Assembly: GCF_037038585.1 (NCBI RefSeq)
Contig: NC_092523.1
Location: 49,803,501 to 49,867,500 of the forward strand
Source of the DNA: Patagioenas fasciata
Lineage: Eukaryota; Chordata; Aves; Columbiformes; Columbidae
Direction of reading: 5' to 3'
DNA length: 64,000 nucleotides
Both the position numbers and the translations under genes were made by a program. Positions 1-12,904 of this stretch are shown in pieces. Below the pieces are notes generated by a model. That model was given only the letters and a program-made list of their open reading frames with translations. It had not been told where the DNA came from and made no database searches. Every line of letters starts with the position of its first letter. Position 1 is the stretch's first letter.

Positions 1-1839
1 GGGGTTAGGGGTTGGGGTTAGGGTTTGGGGTTAGGGATTGGGGTTAGGTTTAGATTTGGAGTTAGGGGTTGGTGTTAGGTTCAGATTTGGGGTTAGGTTT
101 AGATTTGGGGTTAGGGGTTGGGGTTAGGGGTTGGGGTTAGGGGTTGGGGTTAGGGGTTGAGGTTAGGTTTAGATTTGGGGTTAGGGGTTGGGGTTAGGGT
201 TTGGGGTTAGGGATTGCGGTTAGGTTTATATTTGGGGTTAGGGGTTGGGGATAGGGGTTGGGGTTAGGTTTAGATTTGGGGTTAGGTTTAGATTTGGGTT
301 TAGGGGTTGGGGTTAGGGTTTGGGGTTAGGGATTGGGGTTAGGTTTAGATTTGGGTTAGGGGGTGGGCTTTAGGGGTTGGGGTTAGGTTTAGATTTGGGG
401 TTAGGTTTTGGGGTTAGGGATTGGGGTTAGGTTTAGATTTGGGGTTAGGTTTAAATTTGGGGTTGGGGGTTGGGGTTAGGGGTTGGGGTTAGGTTTAGAT
501 TTGGGGTTAGGGGTTGGGGTTAAGGTTTGGCGTTAGGGATTGGGGTTAGGTTTAGATTTGGAGTTAGGGGTTGGGGTTAGGTTTAGATTTGGGGTTAGGT
601 TTAGATTTGGGGTTAGGGGTTGGGGTTAGGGGTTGGGGTTAGGGGTTGGGGTTAGGGGTTGAGGTTAGGTTTAGATTTGGGGTTAGGGGTTGGGGTTAGG
701 GGTTGGGGTTAGGTTTAGATTTGGGGTTAGGGGTTGGGGTTTAGGGGTTGGGGTTAGGGATTGGGGTTAGGTTTAGATTTGGGGTTAGGGGTTGGGGTTA
801 GGTTTAGATTTGGGGTTAGGGGTTGGGGTTTAGGGGTTGGGGTTAGGTTTAGATTTGGGGTTAGGGTTTGGGGTTAGGGATTGGGGTTAGGTTTAGATTT
901 GCGGTTAGGGGTTGGGGTTAGGTTTAGATTTGGGGTTAGGGGTTGGGGTTTAGGGGTTGGGGTTAGGTTTAGATTTGGGTTTAGGGGTTGGGGTTAGTGG
1001 TTGGGGTTAGGGATTGGGGTTAGGTTTAGATTTGGGGTTAGGGGTTGGGGTTAGGGTTTGGGGTTAGGGATTGGGGTTAGGTTTAGATTTGGGGTTAGGG
1101 GTTGGGGTTTAGGGGTTGGGGTTAGGTTTAGATTTGGGTTTAGGGGTTGGGGTTAGGGTTTGGGGTTAGGGATTGGGGTTAGGTTTAGATTTGGGGTTAG
1201 GGGTTGGGGTTTAGGGGTTGGGGTTAGGTTTAGATTTGGGGTTAGGGGTTGGGGTTAGGGGTTGGGGTTAGGGATTGGGGTTAGGTTTAGATTTGGAGTT
1301 AGGGGTTGGGGTTAGGTTTAGATTTGGGGTTAGGGGTTGGGGTTAGGGTTTGGGGTTAGGGATTGGGGTTAGGTTTAGATTTGGGGTTAGGGGTTGGCGT
1401 TTAGGGGTTGGGGTTAGGTTTAGATTTGGGGTTAGGGTTTGGGGTTAGGGGTTGGGGTTAGGTTTAGATTTGGGGTTAGGGGTTGGGGTTAGGGTTTGGG
1501 GTTAGGGTTTGGGGTTAGGTTTAGATTTGGAGTTAGGGGTTGGGGTTAGGTTTAGATTTGGGGTTAGGGGTTGGGGTTAGGTTTAGATTTGGGGTTAGGG
1601 TTTGGGGTTTAGGGGTTGCGGTTAGGAATTGGGGTTAGGCTTAGATTTGGGGTTAGGTTTAGATTTGGGGTTAGGGTTTGGGGTTAGGGGTTGGGGTTAG
1701 GTTTAGATTTGGGGTTAGGGGTTGGGGTTAGGGATTGGGGTTAGGTTTAGATTTGGAGTTAGGTTTAGATTTGGGGTTAGGGGTTGGGGTTAGGGGTTGG
1801 GGTTAGGGATTGGGGTTAGGTTTATATTTGGGGTTAGGG
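1..1839 (+). repeat. Segmental duplication, copy A (offset 4,161 bp)
   Basis: This block reappears at 4,162-6,000. Rare variants that mark it recur at exactly +4,161: GGTGTTAGG (71 and 4,232), the GGGGGTGGGCT run (359 and 4,520), the C of GGCGTTAGGG (531 and 4,692), GGCGTTTAGG (1,396 and 5,557), GTTAGGAAT (1,621 and 5,782) and GAGTTAGG (1,756 and 5,917). The copies differ by scattered substitutions, for example GGGGATAGG near 250 against GGGGTTAGG. Homology stops at about 1,839. The left limit is hidden by the window edge. Confidence 0.85.
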
Positions 1840-3242
1840 TTTGGGGTTAGGGGTTGGGGTTAGGTTTAGATTTGGGGTTAGGGGTTGGGGTTAGGGTTTG
1901 GGGTTAGGGATTGGGGTTAGGTTTAGATTTGGAGTTAGGGGTTGGGGTTAGGTTTAGATTTGGGGTTAGGGGTTGGGGTTAGGGTTTGGGGTTAGGGATT
2001 GGGGTTAGGTTTAGATTTGGGGTTAGGGGTTGGGGTTTAGGGGTTGGGGTTAGGTTTAGATTTGGGGTTAGGGTTTGGGGTTAGGTTTAGATTTGGGGTT
2101 AGGGGTTGGGGTTAGGGTTTGGGGTTAGGGATTGGGGTTAGGTTTAGATTTGGAGTTAGGGGTTGGGGTTAGGTTTAGATTTGGGGTTAGGGGTTGGGGT
2201 TAGGTTTAGATTTGGGGTTAGGGGTTAGGGTTTAGGGGTTGGGGTTAGGTTTAGATTTGGGTTTAGGGGTTGGGGTTAGGGTTTGGGGTTAGGGATTGGG
2301 GTTAGGTTTAGATTTGGGGTTAGGGGTTGGGGTTTAGGGGTTTGGGTTAGGTTTAGATTTGGGGTTAGGGGTTGGGGTTAGGGTTTGGGGTTAGGGATTG
2401 GGGTTAGGTTTAGATTTGGGGTTAGGGTTTGGGGTTAGGTTTAGATTTGGGATTAGGGGTTGGGGTTTAGGGGTTGGGGTTAGGTTTAGATTTGGGTTTA
2501 GGGTTTGGGGTTAGGGGTTGGGGTTAGGTTTAGATTTGGGGTTAGGGGTTGGGGCTTAGGGGTTGGGGTTAGGTTTAGATTTGGGTTTAGGGGTTGGGGT
2601 TAGGGTTTGGGGTTAGGGATTGGGGTTAGGTTTAGATTTGGGGTTAGGGGTTGGGGTTTAGGGGTTGGGGTTAGGTTTAGATTTGGGGTTAGGGTTTGGG
2701 GTTAGGGATTGGGGTTAGGTTTAGATTTGCGGTTAGGTTTAGATTTGGGGTTGGGGTTTGGGGTTAGGGTTTGGGGTTAGGGATTGGGGTTAGGCTTAGA
2801 TTTGGGGTTAGGTTTAGATTTGGGGTTAGGGTTTGGGGTTAGGGGTTGGGGTTAGGTTTAGATTTGGGGTTAGGGTTTGGGGTTAGGGGTTGGGGTTAGG
2901 TTTAGATTTGGGGTTAGGGGTTGGGGTTAGGGTTTGGGGTTAGGGATTGGGGTTAGGTTTAGATTTGGAGTTAGGGGTTGGGGTTAGGTTTAGATTTGGG
3001 GTTAGGGGTTGGGGTTAGGGTTTGGGGTTAGGGATTGGGGTTAGGTTTAGATTTGGGGTTAGGGGTTGGGGTTTAGGGGTTGGGGTTAGGTTTAGATTTG
3101 GGGTTAGGGTTTGGGGTTAGGGGTTGGGGTTAGGTTTAGATTTGGGGTTAGGGGTTGGGGTTAGGGTTTGGGGTTAGGGATTGGGGTTAGGTTTAGATTT
3201 GGAGTTAGGGGTTGGGGTTAGGTTTAGATTTGGGGTTAGGGG

Positions 3243-3504
3243 TTGGGGTTAGGTTTAGATTTGGGGTTAGGGGTTGGGGTTTAGGGGTTGGGGTTAGGTT
3301 TAGATTTGGGTTTAGGGGTTGGGGTTAGGGTTTGGGGTTAGGGATTGGGGTTAGTTTTAGATTTGGGGTTAGGGGTTGGGGTTAGGGTTTGGGGTTAGGG
3401 ATTGGGGTTAGGTTTAGATTTGGGGTTAGGGTTTGGGGTTAGGTTTAGATTTGGGATTAGGGGTTGGGGTTTAGGGGTTGGGGTTAGGTTTAGATTTGGG
3501 TTTA
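3243..3504 (+). repeat. Left partner of the 262 bp inverted repeat at the flip
   Basis: Read as reverse complement, this stretch matches 17,532-17,793, the very start of the C-rich arm, with two mismatches that I could find: a GGTTAGTTTTAG variant near 3,350-3,360, and a CCTCAAACC variant near 17,700 in the partner. The match fails one base before 17,532 and just after 17,793. Related blocks occur elsewhere in the G-rich arm, for example about 2,360-2,495, so this need not be the actual donor. Confidence 0.8.
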
Positions 3505-3860
3505 GGGGTTGGGGTTAAGGGTTGGGGTTAGGGATTGGGGTTAGGTTTAGATTTGGGGTTAGGGGTTGAGGTTTAGGGGTTGGGGTTAGGTTTAGATTTG
3601 GGTTTAGGGGTTGGGGTTAGGGTTTGGGGTTAGGGGTTGGGGTTAGGTTTAGATTTAGGGTTAGGGGTTGGGGTTAGGGTTTGGGGTTAGAAATTGGGGT
3701 TAGGTTTAGATTTGGGGTTAGGGTTTGGGGTTAGGTTTAGATTTGGGATTAGTGGTTGGGGTTTAGGGGTTGGGGTTAGGTTTAGATTTGGGTTTAGGGT
3801 TTGGGGTTAGGGGTTGGGGTTAGGTTTAGATTTGGGGTTAGGGGTTGGGGTTTAAAGGTT

Positions 3861-4250
3861 GGGGTTAGGTTTAGATTTGGGTTTAGGGGTTGGGGTTAGG
3901 GTTTGGGGTTAGGGATTGGGGTTAGGTTTAGATTTGGGGTTAGGGGTTGGGGTTTAGGGGTTGGGGTTAGGTTTAGATTTGGGGTTAGGGTTTGGGGTTA
4001 GGGATTGGGGTTAGGTTTAGATTTGCGGTTAGGTTTAGATTTGGGGTTGGGGTTTGGGGTTAGGGTTTGGGGTTAGGAATTGGGGTTAGGCTTAGATTTG
4101 GGGTTAGGTTTAGATTTGGGGTTAGGGTTTGGGGTTAGGGGTTGGGGTTAGGTTTAGATTTGGGGTTAGGGGTTGGGGTTAGGGTTTGGGGTTAGGGATT
4201 GGGGTTAGGTTTAGATTTGGAGTTAGGGGTTGGTGTTAGGTTCAGATTTG
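3861..4250 (+). repeat. Left partner of a 390 bp inverted block
   Basis: The reverse complement corresponds to 40,030-40,419 (paired coordinates sum to 44,280). Rare markers match in order: the C of GCGG at 4,026 with the G at 40,254, GGAATT at 4,076-4,081 with AATTCC at 40,199-40,204, GGCTTAG at 4,091 with CTAAGCC at 40,189, and GGAGTTAG at 4,221 with CTAACTCC at 40,059. The block shows that both arms derive from one higher-order family and not merely from the same monomer. Confidence 0.75.
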
Positions 4251-6000
4251 GGGTTAGGTTTAGATTTGGGGTTAGGGGTTGGGGTTAGGGGTTGGGGTTA
4301 GGGGTTGGGGTTAGGGGTTGAGGTTAGGTTTAGATTTGGGGTTAGGGGTTGGGGTTAGGGTTTGGGGTTAGGGATTGCGGTTAGTTTTATATTTGGGGTT
4401 AGGGGTTGGGGTTAGGGGTTGGGGTTAGGTTTAGATTTGGGGTTAGGTTTAGATTTGGGTTTAGGGGTTGGGGTTAGGGTTTGGGGTTAGGGATTGGGGT
4501 TAGGTTTAGATTTGGGTTAGGGGGTGGGCTTTAGGGGTTGGGGTTAGGTTTAGATTTGGGGTTAGGTTTTGGGGTTAGGGATTGGGGTTAGGTTTAGATT
4601 TGGGGTTAGGTTTAAATTTGGGGTTGGGGGTTGGGGTTAGGGGTTGGGGTTAGGTTTAGATTTGGGGTTAGGGGTTGGGGTTAAGGTTTGGCGTTAGGGA
4701 TTGGGGTTAGGTTTAGATTTGGAGTTAGGGGTTGGGGTTAGGTTTAGATTTGGGGTTAGGTTTAGATTTGGGGTTAGGGGTTGGGGTTAGGGGTTGGGGT
4801 TAGGGGTTGGGGTTAGGGGTTGAGGTTAGGTTTAGATTTGGGGTTAGGGGTTGGGGTTAGGGGTTGGGGTTAGGTTTAGATTTGGGGTTAGGGGTTGGGG
4901 TTTAGGGGTTGGGGTTAGGGATTGGGGTTAGGTTTAGATTTGGGGTTAGGGGTTGGGGTTAGGTTTAGATTTGGGGTTAGGGGTTGGGGTTTAGGGGTTG
5001 GGGTTAGGTTTAGATTTGGGGTTAGGGTTTGGGGTTAGGGATTGGGGTTAGGTTTAGATTTGCGGTTAGGGGTTGGGGTTAGGTTTAGATTTGGGGTTAG
5101 GGGTTGGGGTTTAGGGGTTGGGGTTAGGTTTAGATTTGGGTTTAGGGGTTGGGGTTAGTGGTTGGGGTTAGGGATTGGGGTTAGGTTTAGATTTGGGGTT
5201 AGGGGTTGGGGTTAGGGTTTGGGGTTAGGGATTGGGGTTAGGTTTAGATTTGGGGTTAGGGGTTGGGGTTTAGGGGTTGGGGTTAGGTTTAGATTTGGGT
5301 TTAGGGGTTGGGGTTAGGGTTTGGGGTTAGGGATTGGGGTTAGGTTTAGATTTGGGGTTAGGGGTTGGGGTTTAGGGGTTGGGGTTAGGTTTAGATTTGG
5401 GGTTAGGGGTTGGGGTTAGGGGTTGGGGTTAGGGATTGGGGTTAGGTTTAGATTTGGAGTTAGGGGTTGGGGTTAGGTTTAGATTTGGGGTTAGGGGTTG
5501 GGGTTAGGGTTTGGGGTTAGGGATTGGGGTTAGGTTTAGATTTGGGGTTAGGGGTTGGCGTTTAGGGGTTGGGGTTAGGTTTAGATTTGGGGTTAGGGTT
5601 TGGGGTTAGGGGTTGGGGTTAGGTTTAGATTTGGGGTTAGGGGTTGGGGTTAGGGTTTGGGGTTAGGGTTTGGGGTTAGGTTTAGATTTGGAGTTAGGGG
5701 TTGGGGTTAGGTTTAGATTTGGGGTTAGGGGTTGGGGTTAGGTTTAGATTTGGGGTTAGGGTTTGGGGTTTAGGGGTTGCGGTTAGGAATTGGGGTTAGG
5801 CTTAGATTTGGGGTTAGGTTTAGATTTGGGGTTAGGGTTTGGGGTTAGGGGTTGGGGTTAGGTTTAGATTTGGGGTTAGGGGTTGGGGTTAGGGATTTGG
5901 GTTAGTTTTAGATTTGGAGTTAGGTTTAGATTTGGGGTTAGGGGTTGGGGTTAGGGTTTGGGGTTAGGGATTGGGGTTAGGTTTATATTTGGGGTTAGGG
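4162..6000 (+). repeat. Segmental duplication, copy B (offset 4,161 bp)
   Basis: This is the second copy of the block at 1-1,839 with the same order of rare variants. After about 6,000 the two part company: copy A continues with a GGGTTT-type monomer and copy B with a GGGGTT-type one. Fragments of the block also occur further right. The diagnostic AAGGTTTGGCGTTAGG has its C at 6,290, 7,815 and 8,889 as well, so pieces were copied at least three more times at unequal spacing. Confidence 0.85.
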
Positions 6001-9000
6001 GTTGGGGTTAGGGGTTGGGGTTAGGTTTAGATTTGTGGTTAGGTTTAGATTTGGGTTTAGGGGTTGAGGTTAGGGTTTGGGGTTAGGGATTGGGGTTTAG
6101 TTTAGATTTGGGGTTAGGGGTTGGGGTTTAGGGGTTGGGGTTAGATTTAGATTTGGGGTTACGGTTTTGGGATTAGGGATTGGGGTTAGGTTTAGATTTG
6201 GGGTTAGGTTTAAATTTGGGGTTGGGGGTTGGGGTTAGGGGTTGGGGTTAGGTTTAGATTTGGGGTTAGGGGTTGGGGTTAAGGTTTGGCGTTAGGGATT
6301 GGGGTTAGGTTTAGATTTGGAGTTAGGGGTTGGGGTTAGGTTTAGATTTGGGGTAAGGTTTAGATTTGGGGTTAGGGGTTGGGGTTAGGGGTTGGGGTTA
6401 GGGGTTGAGGTTAGGTTTAGATTTGGGGTTAGGGGTTGGGGTTAGGGGTTGAGGTTAGGTTTAGATTTGGGGTTAGGGGTTGGGGTTAGGTTTAGATTTG
6501 GGGTTCGGGGTTGGGGTTAGGTTTAGATTTGGGGTTAGGGATTGGGGTTTAGGGGTTGGGGTTAAGTTTAGATTTGGGGTTAGGGTTTGGGGTTAGGGTT
6601 TGGGGTTAGGTTTAGATTTGGGGTTAGAGGTTGGGGTTAGGGTTTGGGGTTAGGGATTGGGGTTAGGTTTAGATTTGGGGTTAGGGGTTGGGGTTAGGGT
6701 TTGGGGTTAGGGATTGGGGTTAGGTTTAGATTTGGGGTTAGGGGTTGGGGTTTAGGGGTTGGGGTTAGGTTTAGATTTGGGTTTAGGGCTTGGGGTTAGG
6801 GTTTGGGGTTAGGGATTGGGGTTAGGTTTAGATTTGGGGTTAGGGGTTGGGGTTTAGGGGTTGGGTTTAGGTTTAGATTTGGGGTTAGGGGTTGGGGTTA
6901 GGGGTTGGGGTTAGGGATTGGGGTTAGGTTTAGATTTGGAGTTAGGGGTTGGGGTTAGGTTTAGATTTGGGGTTAGGGGTTGGGGTTAGGGTTTGGGGTT
7001 AGGGATTGGGGTTAGGTTTAGATTTGGGGTTAGGGGTTGGGGTTTAGGGGTTGGGGTTAGGTTTAGATTTGGGGTTAGGGTTTGGGGTTAGGGGTTGGGG
7101 TTAGGTTTAGATTTGGGGTTAGGGGTTGGGGTTAGGGTTTGGGGTTAGGGTTTGGGGTTAGGTTTAGATGTGGAGTTAGAGGTTGGGGTTAGGTTTAGAT
7201 TTGGGGTTAGGGGTTGGGGTTAGGTTTAGATTTGGGGTTAGGGTTTGGGGTTTAGGGGTTGGGGTTAGGAATTGGGGTTAGGCTTAGATTTGGGGTTAGG
7301 TTTAGATTTGGGGTTAGGGTTTGGGGTTAGGGGTTGGGGTTAGGTTTAGATTTGGGGTTAGGGGTTGGGGTTAGGGTTTGGGGTTAGGGATTGGGGTTAG
7401 GTTTAGATTTGGAGTTAGGGGTTGGGGTTAGGTTCAGATTTGGGGTTAGGTTTAGATTTGGGGTTAGGGGTTGGGGTTAGGGTTTGGGGTTAGGGATTGG
7501 GGTTAGGTTTATATTTGGGGTTAGGGGTTGGGGTTAGGGGTTGGGGTTAGGTTTAGATTTGTGGTTAGGTTTAGATTTGGGTTTAGGGGTTGGGGTTAGG
7601 GTTTGGGGTTAGGGATTGGGGTTAGGTTTAGATTTGGGGTTAGGGGTTGGGGTTTAGGGGTTGGGGTTAGGTTTAGATTTGGGGTTAGGTTTTGGGATTA
7701 GGGATTGGGGTTAGGTTTAGATTTGGGGTTAGGTTTAAATTTGGGGTTGGGGGTTGGGGTTAGGGGTCGGGGTTAGGTTTAGATTTGGGGTTAGGGGTTG
7801 GGGTTAAGGTTTGGCGTTAGGGATTGGGGTTAGGTTTAGATTTGGAGTTAGGGGTTGGGGTTAGGTTTAGATTTGGGGTTAGGTTTAGATTTGGGGTTAG
7901 GTGTTGGGGTTAGGGGTTGGGGTTAGGGGTTGGGGTTAGGGGTTGAGGTTAGGTTTAGATTTGGGGTTAGGGGTTGGGGTTAGGGGTTGGGGTTAGGTTT
8001 AGATTTGGGGTTAGGGGTTGGGGTTTAGGGGTTGGGGTTAGGGATTGGGGTTAGGCTTAGATTTGGGGTTAGGGGTTGGGGTTAGGTTTAGATTTGGGGT
8101 TAGGGGTTGGGGTTTAGGGGTTGGGGTTAGGTTTAGATTTGGGGTTAGGGTTTGGGGTTAGGGTTTGGGGTTAGGTTTAGATTTGGGGTTAGAGGTTGGG
8201 GTTAGGGTTTGGGGTTAGGGATTGGGGTTAGGTTTAGATTTGGGGTTAGGGGTTGGGGTTAGGGTTTGGGGTTAGGGATTGGGGTTAGGTTTAGATTTGG
8301 GGTTAGGGGTTGGGGTTTAGGGGTTGGGGTTAGGTTTAGATTTGGGCTTAGGGCTTGGGGTTAGGGTTTGGGGTTAGGGATTGGGGTTAGGTTTAGATTT
8401 GGGGTTAGGGGTTGGGGTGTAGGGGTTGGGTTTAGGTTTAGATTTGGGGTTAGGGGTTGGGGTTAGGGGTTGGGGTTAGGGATTGGGGTTAGGTTTAGAT
8501 TTGGAGTTAGGGGTTGGGGTTAGGTTTAGATTTGGGGTTAGGGGTTGGGGTTAGGGTTTGGGGTTAGGGATTGGGGTTAGGTTTATATTTGGGGTTAGGG
8601 GTTGGGGTTAGGGGTTGGGGTTAGGTTTAGATTTGTGGTTAGGTTTAGATTTGGGTTTAGGGGTTGGGGTTAGGGTTTGGGGTTAGGGATTGGGGTTAGG
8701 TTTAGATTTGGGGTTAGGGGTTGGGGTTTAGGGGTTGGGGTTAGGTTTAGATTTGGGGTTAGGTTTTGGGATTAGGGATTGGGGTTAGGTTTAGATTTGG
8801 GGTTAGGTTTAAATTTGGGGTTGGGGGTTGGGGTTAGGGGTTGGGGTTAGGTTTAGATTTGGGGTTAGGGGTTGGGGTTAAGGTTTGGCGTTAGGGATTG
8901 GGGTTAGGTTTAGATTTGGAGTTAGGGGTTGGGGTTAGGTTTAGATTTGGGGTTAGGTTTAGATTTGGGGTTAGGGGTTGGGGTTAGGGGTTGGGGTTAG

Positions 9001-12000
9001 GGGTTGGGGTTAGGGGTTGAGGTTAGGTTTAGATTTGGGGTTAGGGGTTGGGGTTAGTGGTTGGGGTAAGTTTTAGATTTGGAGTTAGGGGTTGGGGTTT
9101 AGGGGTTGGGGTTAGGGATTGGGGTTAGGTTTAGATTTGGGATTAGGGGTTGGGGTTAGGTTTAGATTTGGGGTTAGGGTTGGGGTTTAGGGGTTGGGGT
9201 TAGGTTTAAATTTGGGGATAGGGTTTGGGGTTAGGGTTTGGGGTTAGGTTTATATTTGGGGTTAGGGGTTGGGGTTAGGGTTTGGGGTTAGGGATTGGGG
9301 TTAGGTTTAGATTTGGGGTTAGGGGTTGGGGTTAGGGTTTGGGGTTAGGGATTGGGGTTAGGTTTAGATTTGGGGTTAGGGGTTGGGGTTTAGGGATTGG
9401 GGTTAGGTTTAGATTTGGGTTTAGGGGTTGGGGTTAGGGTTTGGGGTTAGGGATTGGGATTAGGTTTAGATTTGGGGTTAGGGGTTGGGGTTTAGGGGTT
9501 GGGGTTAGGTTTAGATTTGGGGTTAGGGGTTGGGGTTAGGGGTTGGGGTTAGGGATTGGGGTTAGGTTTAGATTTGGAGTTAGGGGTTGGGGTTAGGTTT
9601 AGATTTGGGGTTAGGGGTTGGGGTTAGGGTTTGGGGTTAGGGATTGGGGTTAGGTTTAGATTTGGGGTTAGGGGTTGGGGTTTAGGGGTTGGGGTTAGGT
9701 TTAGATTTGGGGTTAGGGTTTGGGGTTAGGGGTTGGGGTTAGGTTTAGATTTGGGGTTAGGGGTTGGGGTTAGGGTTTGGGGTTAGGGTTTGGGGTTAGG
9801 TTTAGATTTGGAGTTAGGGGTTGGGGTTAGGTTTAGATTTGGGGTTAGGGGTTGGGGTTAGGTTTAGATTTGGGGTTAGGGTTTGGGGTTTAGGGGTTGG
9901 GGTTAGGTTTAGATTTGGGTTTAGGGGTTGGGGTTAGGGTTTGGGGTTAGGGATTGGGGTTAGGTTTAGATTTGGGGTTAGGGGTTGGGGTTAGGGGTTG
10001 AGGTTAGGTTTAGATTTGGGGTTAGGGGTTGGGGATAGGGGTTGGGGTTAGGTTTAGATTTGGGTTTAGGGGTTGGGGTTTAGGGGTTGGGGTTAGGTTT
10101 AGATTTGGGGTTAGGGTTTGGGGTTAGGTATTGGGGTTAGGTTTAGATTTGGGGTTAGGTGTTGGGGTTAGGGTTTGGGTTTAGGGATTGGGGTTAGGTT
10201 TAGATTTGGGGTAAGGGGTTGGGGTTAGGTTTAGATTTGCAGTTAGGGGTTGGGGTTTAGGGGTTGGGGTTAGGTTTAGATTTGGGGTTAGGGTTTGGGG
10301 TTAGGGGTTGGGGTTAGGTTTAGATTTGGGGTTAGGGGTTGGGGTTAGGTTTAGATTTGGGGTTGGGGTTGGGGTTAGGTTTAGATTTGGGGTTACGGTT
10401 TGGGGTTAGGGGTTGGGGTTAGGTTTAGATTTGGGGTTAGGGATTGGGGTTAGGTTTAGATTTGGACTTAGGGGTTGGGGTTAGGTTTAGATTTGGGGTT
10501 AGGGGTTGGGGTTAGGGTTTGGGGTTAGGGATTGGGGTTAGGTTTAGATTTGGGGTTAGGGGTTGGGGTTTAGGGGTTGGGGTTAGGTTTAGATTTGGGG
10601 TTAGGGTTTGGGGTTAGGGGTTGGGGTTAGGTTTAGATTTGGGGTTAGGGGTTGGGGTTAGGGTTTGGGGTTAGGGATTGGGGTTAGGTTTAGATTTGGG
10701 GTTAGGTTTAAATTTGGGGTTGGGGGTTGGGGTTAGGGTTTGGGGTTAGGGATTGGGGTTAGGTTTAGATTTGGGGTTAGGTTTAGATTTGGGGTTAGGG
10801 TTTGGGGTTAGGGGTTGGGGTTAGGTTTGGATTTGGAGTTAGGGTTTGGGGTTAGGTTTAGATTTGGGGTTAGGTTTAGATTTGGGGTTAGGGGTTGGGG
10901 TTAGGGGTTGGGTTTAAAGGTTGGGGTTAGGGGTTGAGGTTAGGTTTAGATTTGGGGTTAGGGGTTGGGGTTAGGGGTTGGGTTTAGGGGTTGGGGTTTA
11001 GGGGTTGGGGTTAGGTTTAGATTTGGGGTTAGGGTTTGGGGTTAGGGGTTGGGGTTAGGTTTAGATTTGGGTTTAGGGGTTGGGGTTAGGGTTTGGTGTT
11101 AGGGATTGGGGTTAGGTTTAGATTTGGAGTTAGGGGTTGGGGTTAGGTTTAGATTTGGGGTTAGGGGTTGGGGTTAGGTTTAGATTTGGGGTTAGGGGTT
11201 GGGGTTTAGGGGTTGGGGTTAGGTTTAGATTTGGGGTTAGGGTTTGGGGTTAGGGATTGGGGTTAGGTTTAGATTTGGGGTTAGGGGTTGGGGTTAGGGT
11301 TTGGGGTTAGGGATTGGGGTTAGGTTTAGATTTGGGGTTAGGGGTTGGGGTTAGGTTTAGATTTGGGGTTAGGGGTTGGGGTTTAGGGGTTGGGGTTAGG
11401 TTTATTTTTGGGTTTAGGGGTTAGGGTTAGGGGTTGGGGTTAGGGATTGGGATTAGGTTTAGATTTGGGGTTAGGGGTTGGGGTTAGGGTTTGGGGTTAG
11501 GGATTGGGGTTAGGTTTAGATTTGGGGTTAGGGGTTGGGGTTTAGGGGTTGGGGTTAGGTTTAGATTTGGGTTTAGGGTTTGGGGTTAGGGTTTGGGGTT
11601 AGGGATTGGGGTTAGGTTTATTTGGGGTTAGGGGTTGGGGTTTAGTGGTTGGGGTTAGGTTTAGATTTGGTGTTAGGGTTTGGGGTTAGGGATTGGGATT
11701 AGGTTTAGATTTGGGGTTGGGGGTTGGGGTTAGGGTTTGGGGTTAGGGATTGGGGTTAGGGATTGGGGTTAGGTTTAGATTTGGGGTTAGGGTTTGGGGT
11801 TTAGGGGTTGGGGTTAGGTTTAGATTTGGGTTTAGGGGTTGGGGTTAGGGTTTGGGGTTAGGGATTGGGGTTAGGTTTAGATTTGGGGTTAGGGGTTGGG
11901 GTTAGGGGTTGAGGTTAGGTTTAGATTTGGGGTTAGGGGTTGGGGTTAGGGGTTGGGGTTAGGTTTAGATTTGGGGTTAGGGGTTGGGGTTTAGGGGTTG

Positions 12001-12904
12001 GGGTTAGGTTTAGATTTGGGGTTAGGGTTTGGGGTTAGGGATTGGGGTTAGGTTTAGATTTGGGGTTAGGGGTTGGGGTTAGGGTTTGGGGTTAGGGATT
12101 GGGGTTAGGTTTAGATTTGGGGTTAGGGGTTGGGGTTAGGTTTAGATTTGGAGTTAGGGGTTGGGGTTTAGGGGTTGGGGTTAGGTTTAGATTTGGGGTT
12201 AGGGTTTGGGGTTAGGGGTTGGGGTTAGGTTTAGATTTGGGGTTAGGGGTTGGGGTTAGGTTTAGATTTGGGGTTGTGGTTGGGGTTAGGTTTAGATTTG
12301 GGGTTAGGGATTGGGGTTAGGTTTAGATTTGGAGTTAGGGGTTGGGGTTAGGTTTAGATTTGGGGTTAGGGTTTGGGGTTAGGGATTGGGGTTAGGTTTA
12401 GATTTGGGGTTAGGGGTTGGGGTTAGGGTTTGGGGTTAGGGATTGGGGTTAGGTTTAGATTTGGGGTTAGGGGTTGGGGTTAGGTTTAGATTTGGGGTTA
12501 GGGGTTGGGGTTTAGGGGTTGGGGTTAGGTTTAGATTTGGGGTTAGGGGTTGGGGTTAGGGTTTGGGGTTAGGGGTTGGGGTTAGGTTTAGATTTGGGGT
12601 TAGGGGTTGGGGTTAGGTTTAGATTTGGGGTTAGGAGTTGGGGTTAGGTTTAGATTTGGGGTTAGGGATTGGGGTTAGGTTTAGATTTGGAGTTAGGGGT
12701 TGGGGTTAGGTTTAGATTTGGGGTTAGGGTTTGGGGTTAGGGATTGGGGTTAGGTTTAGATTTGGGGTTAGGGGTTGGGGTTAGGGTTTGGGGTTAGGGA
12801 TTGGGGTTAGGTTTAGATTTGGGGTTAGGGGTTGGGGTTAGGTTTAGATTTGGGGTTAGGGGTTGGGGTTTAGGGGTTGGGGTTAGGTTTAGATTTGGGT
12901 TTAG

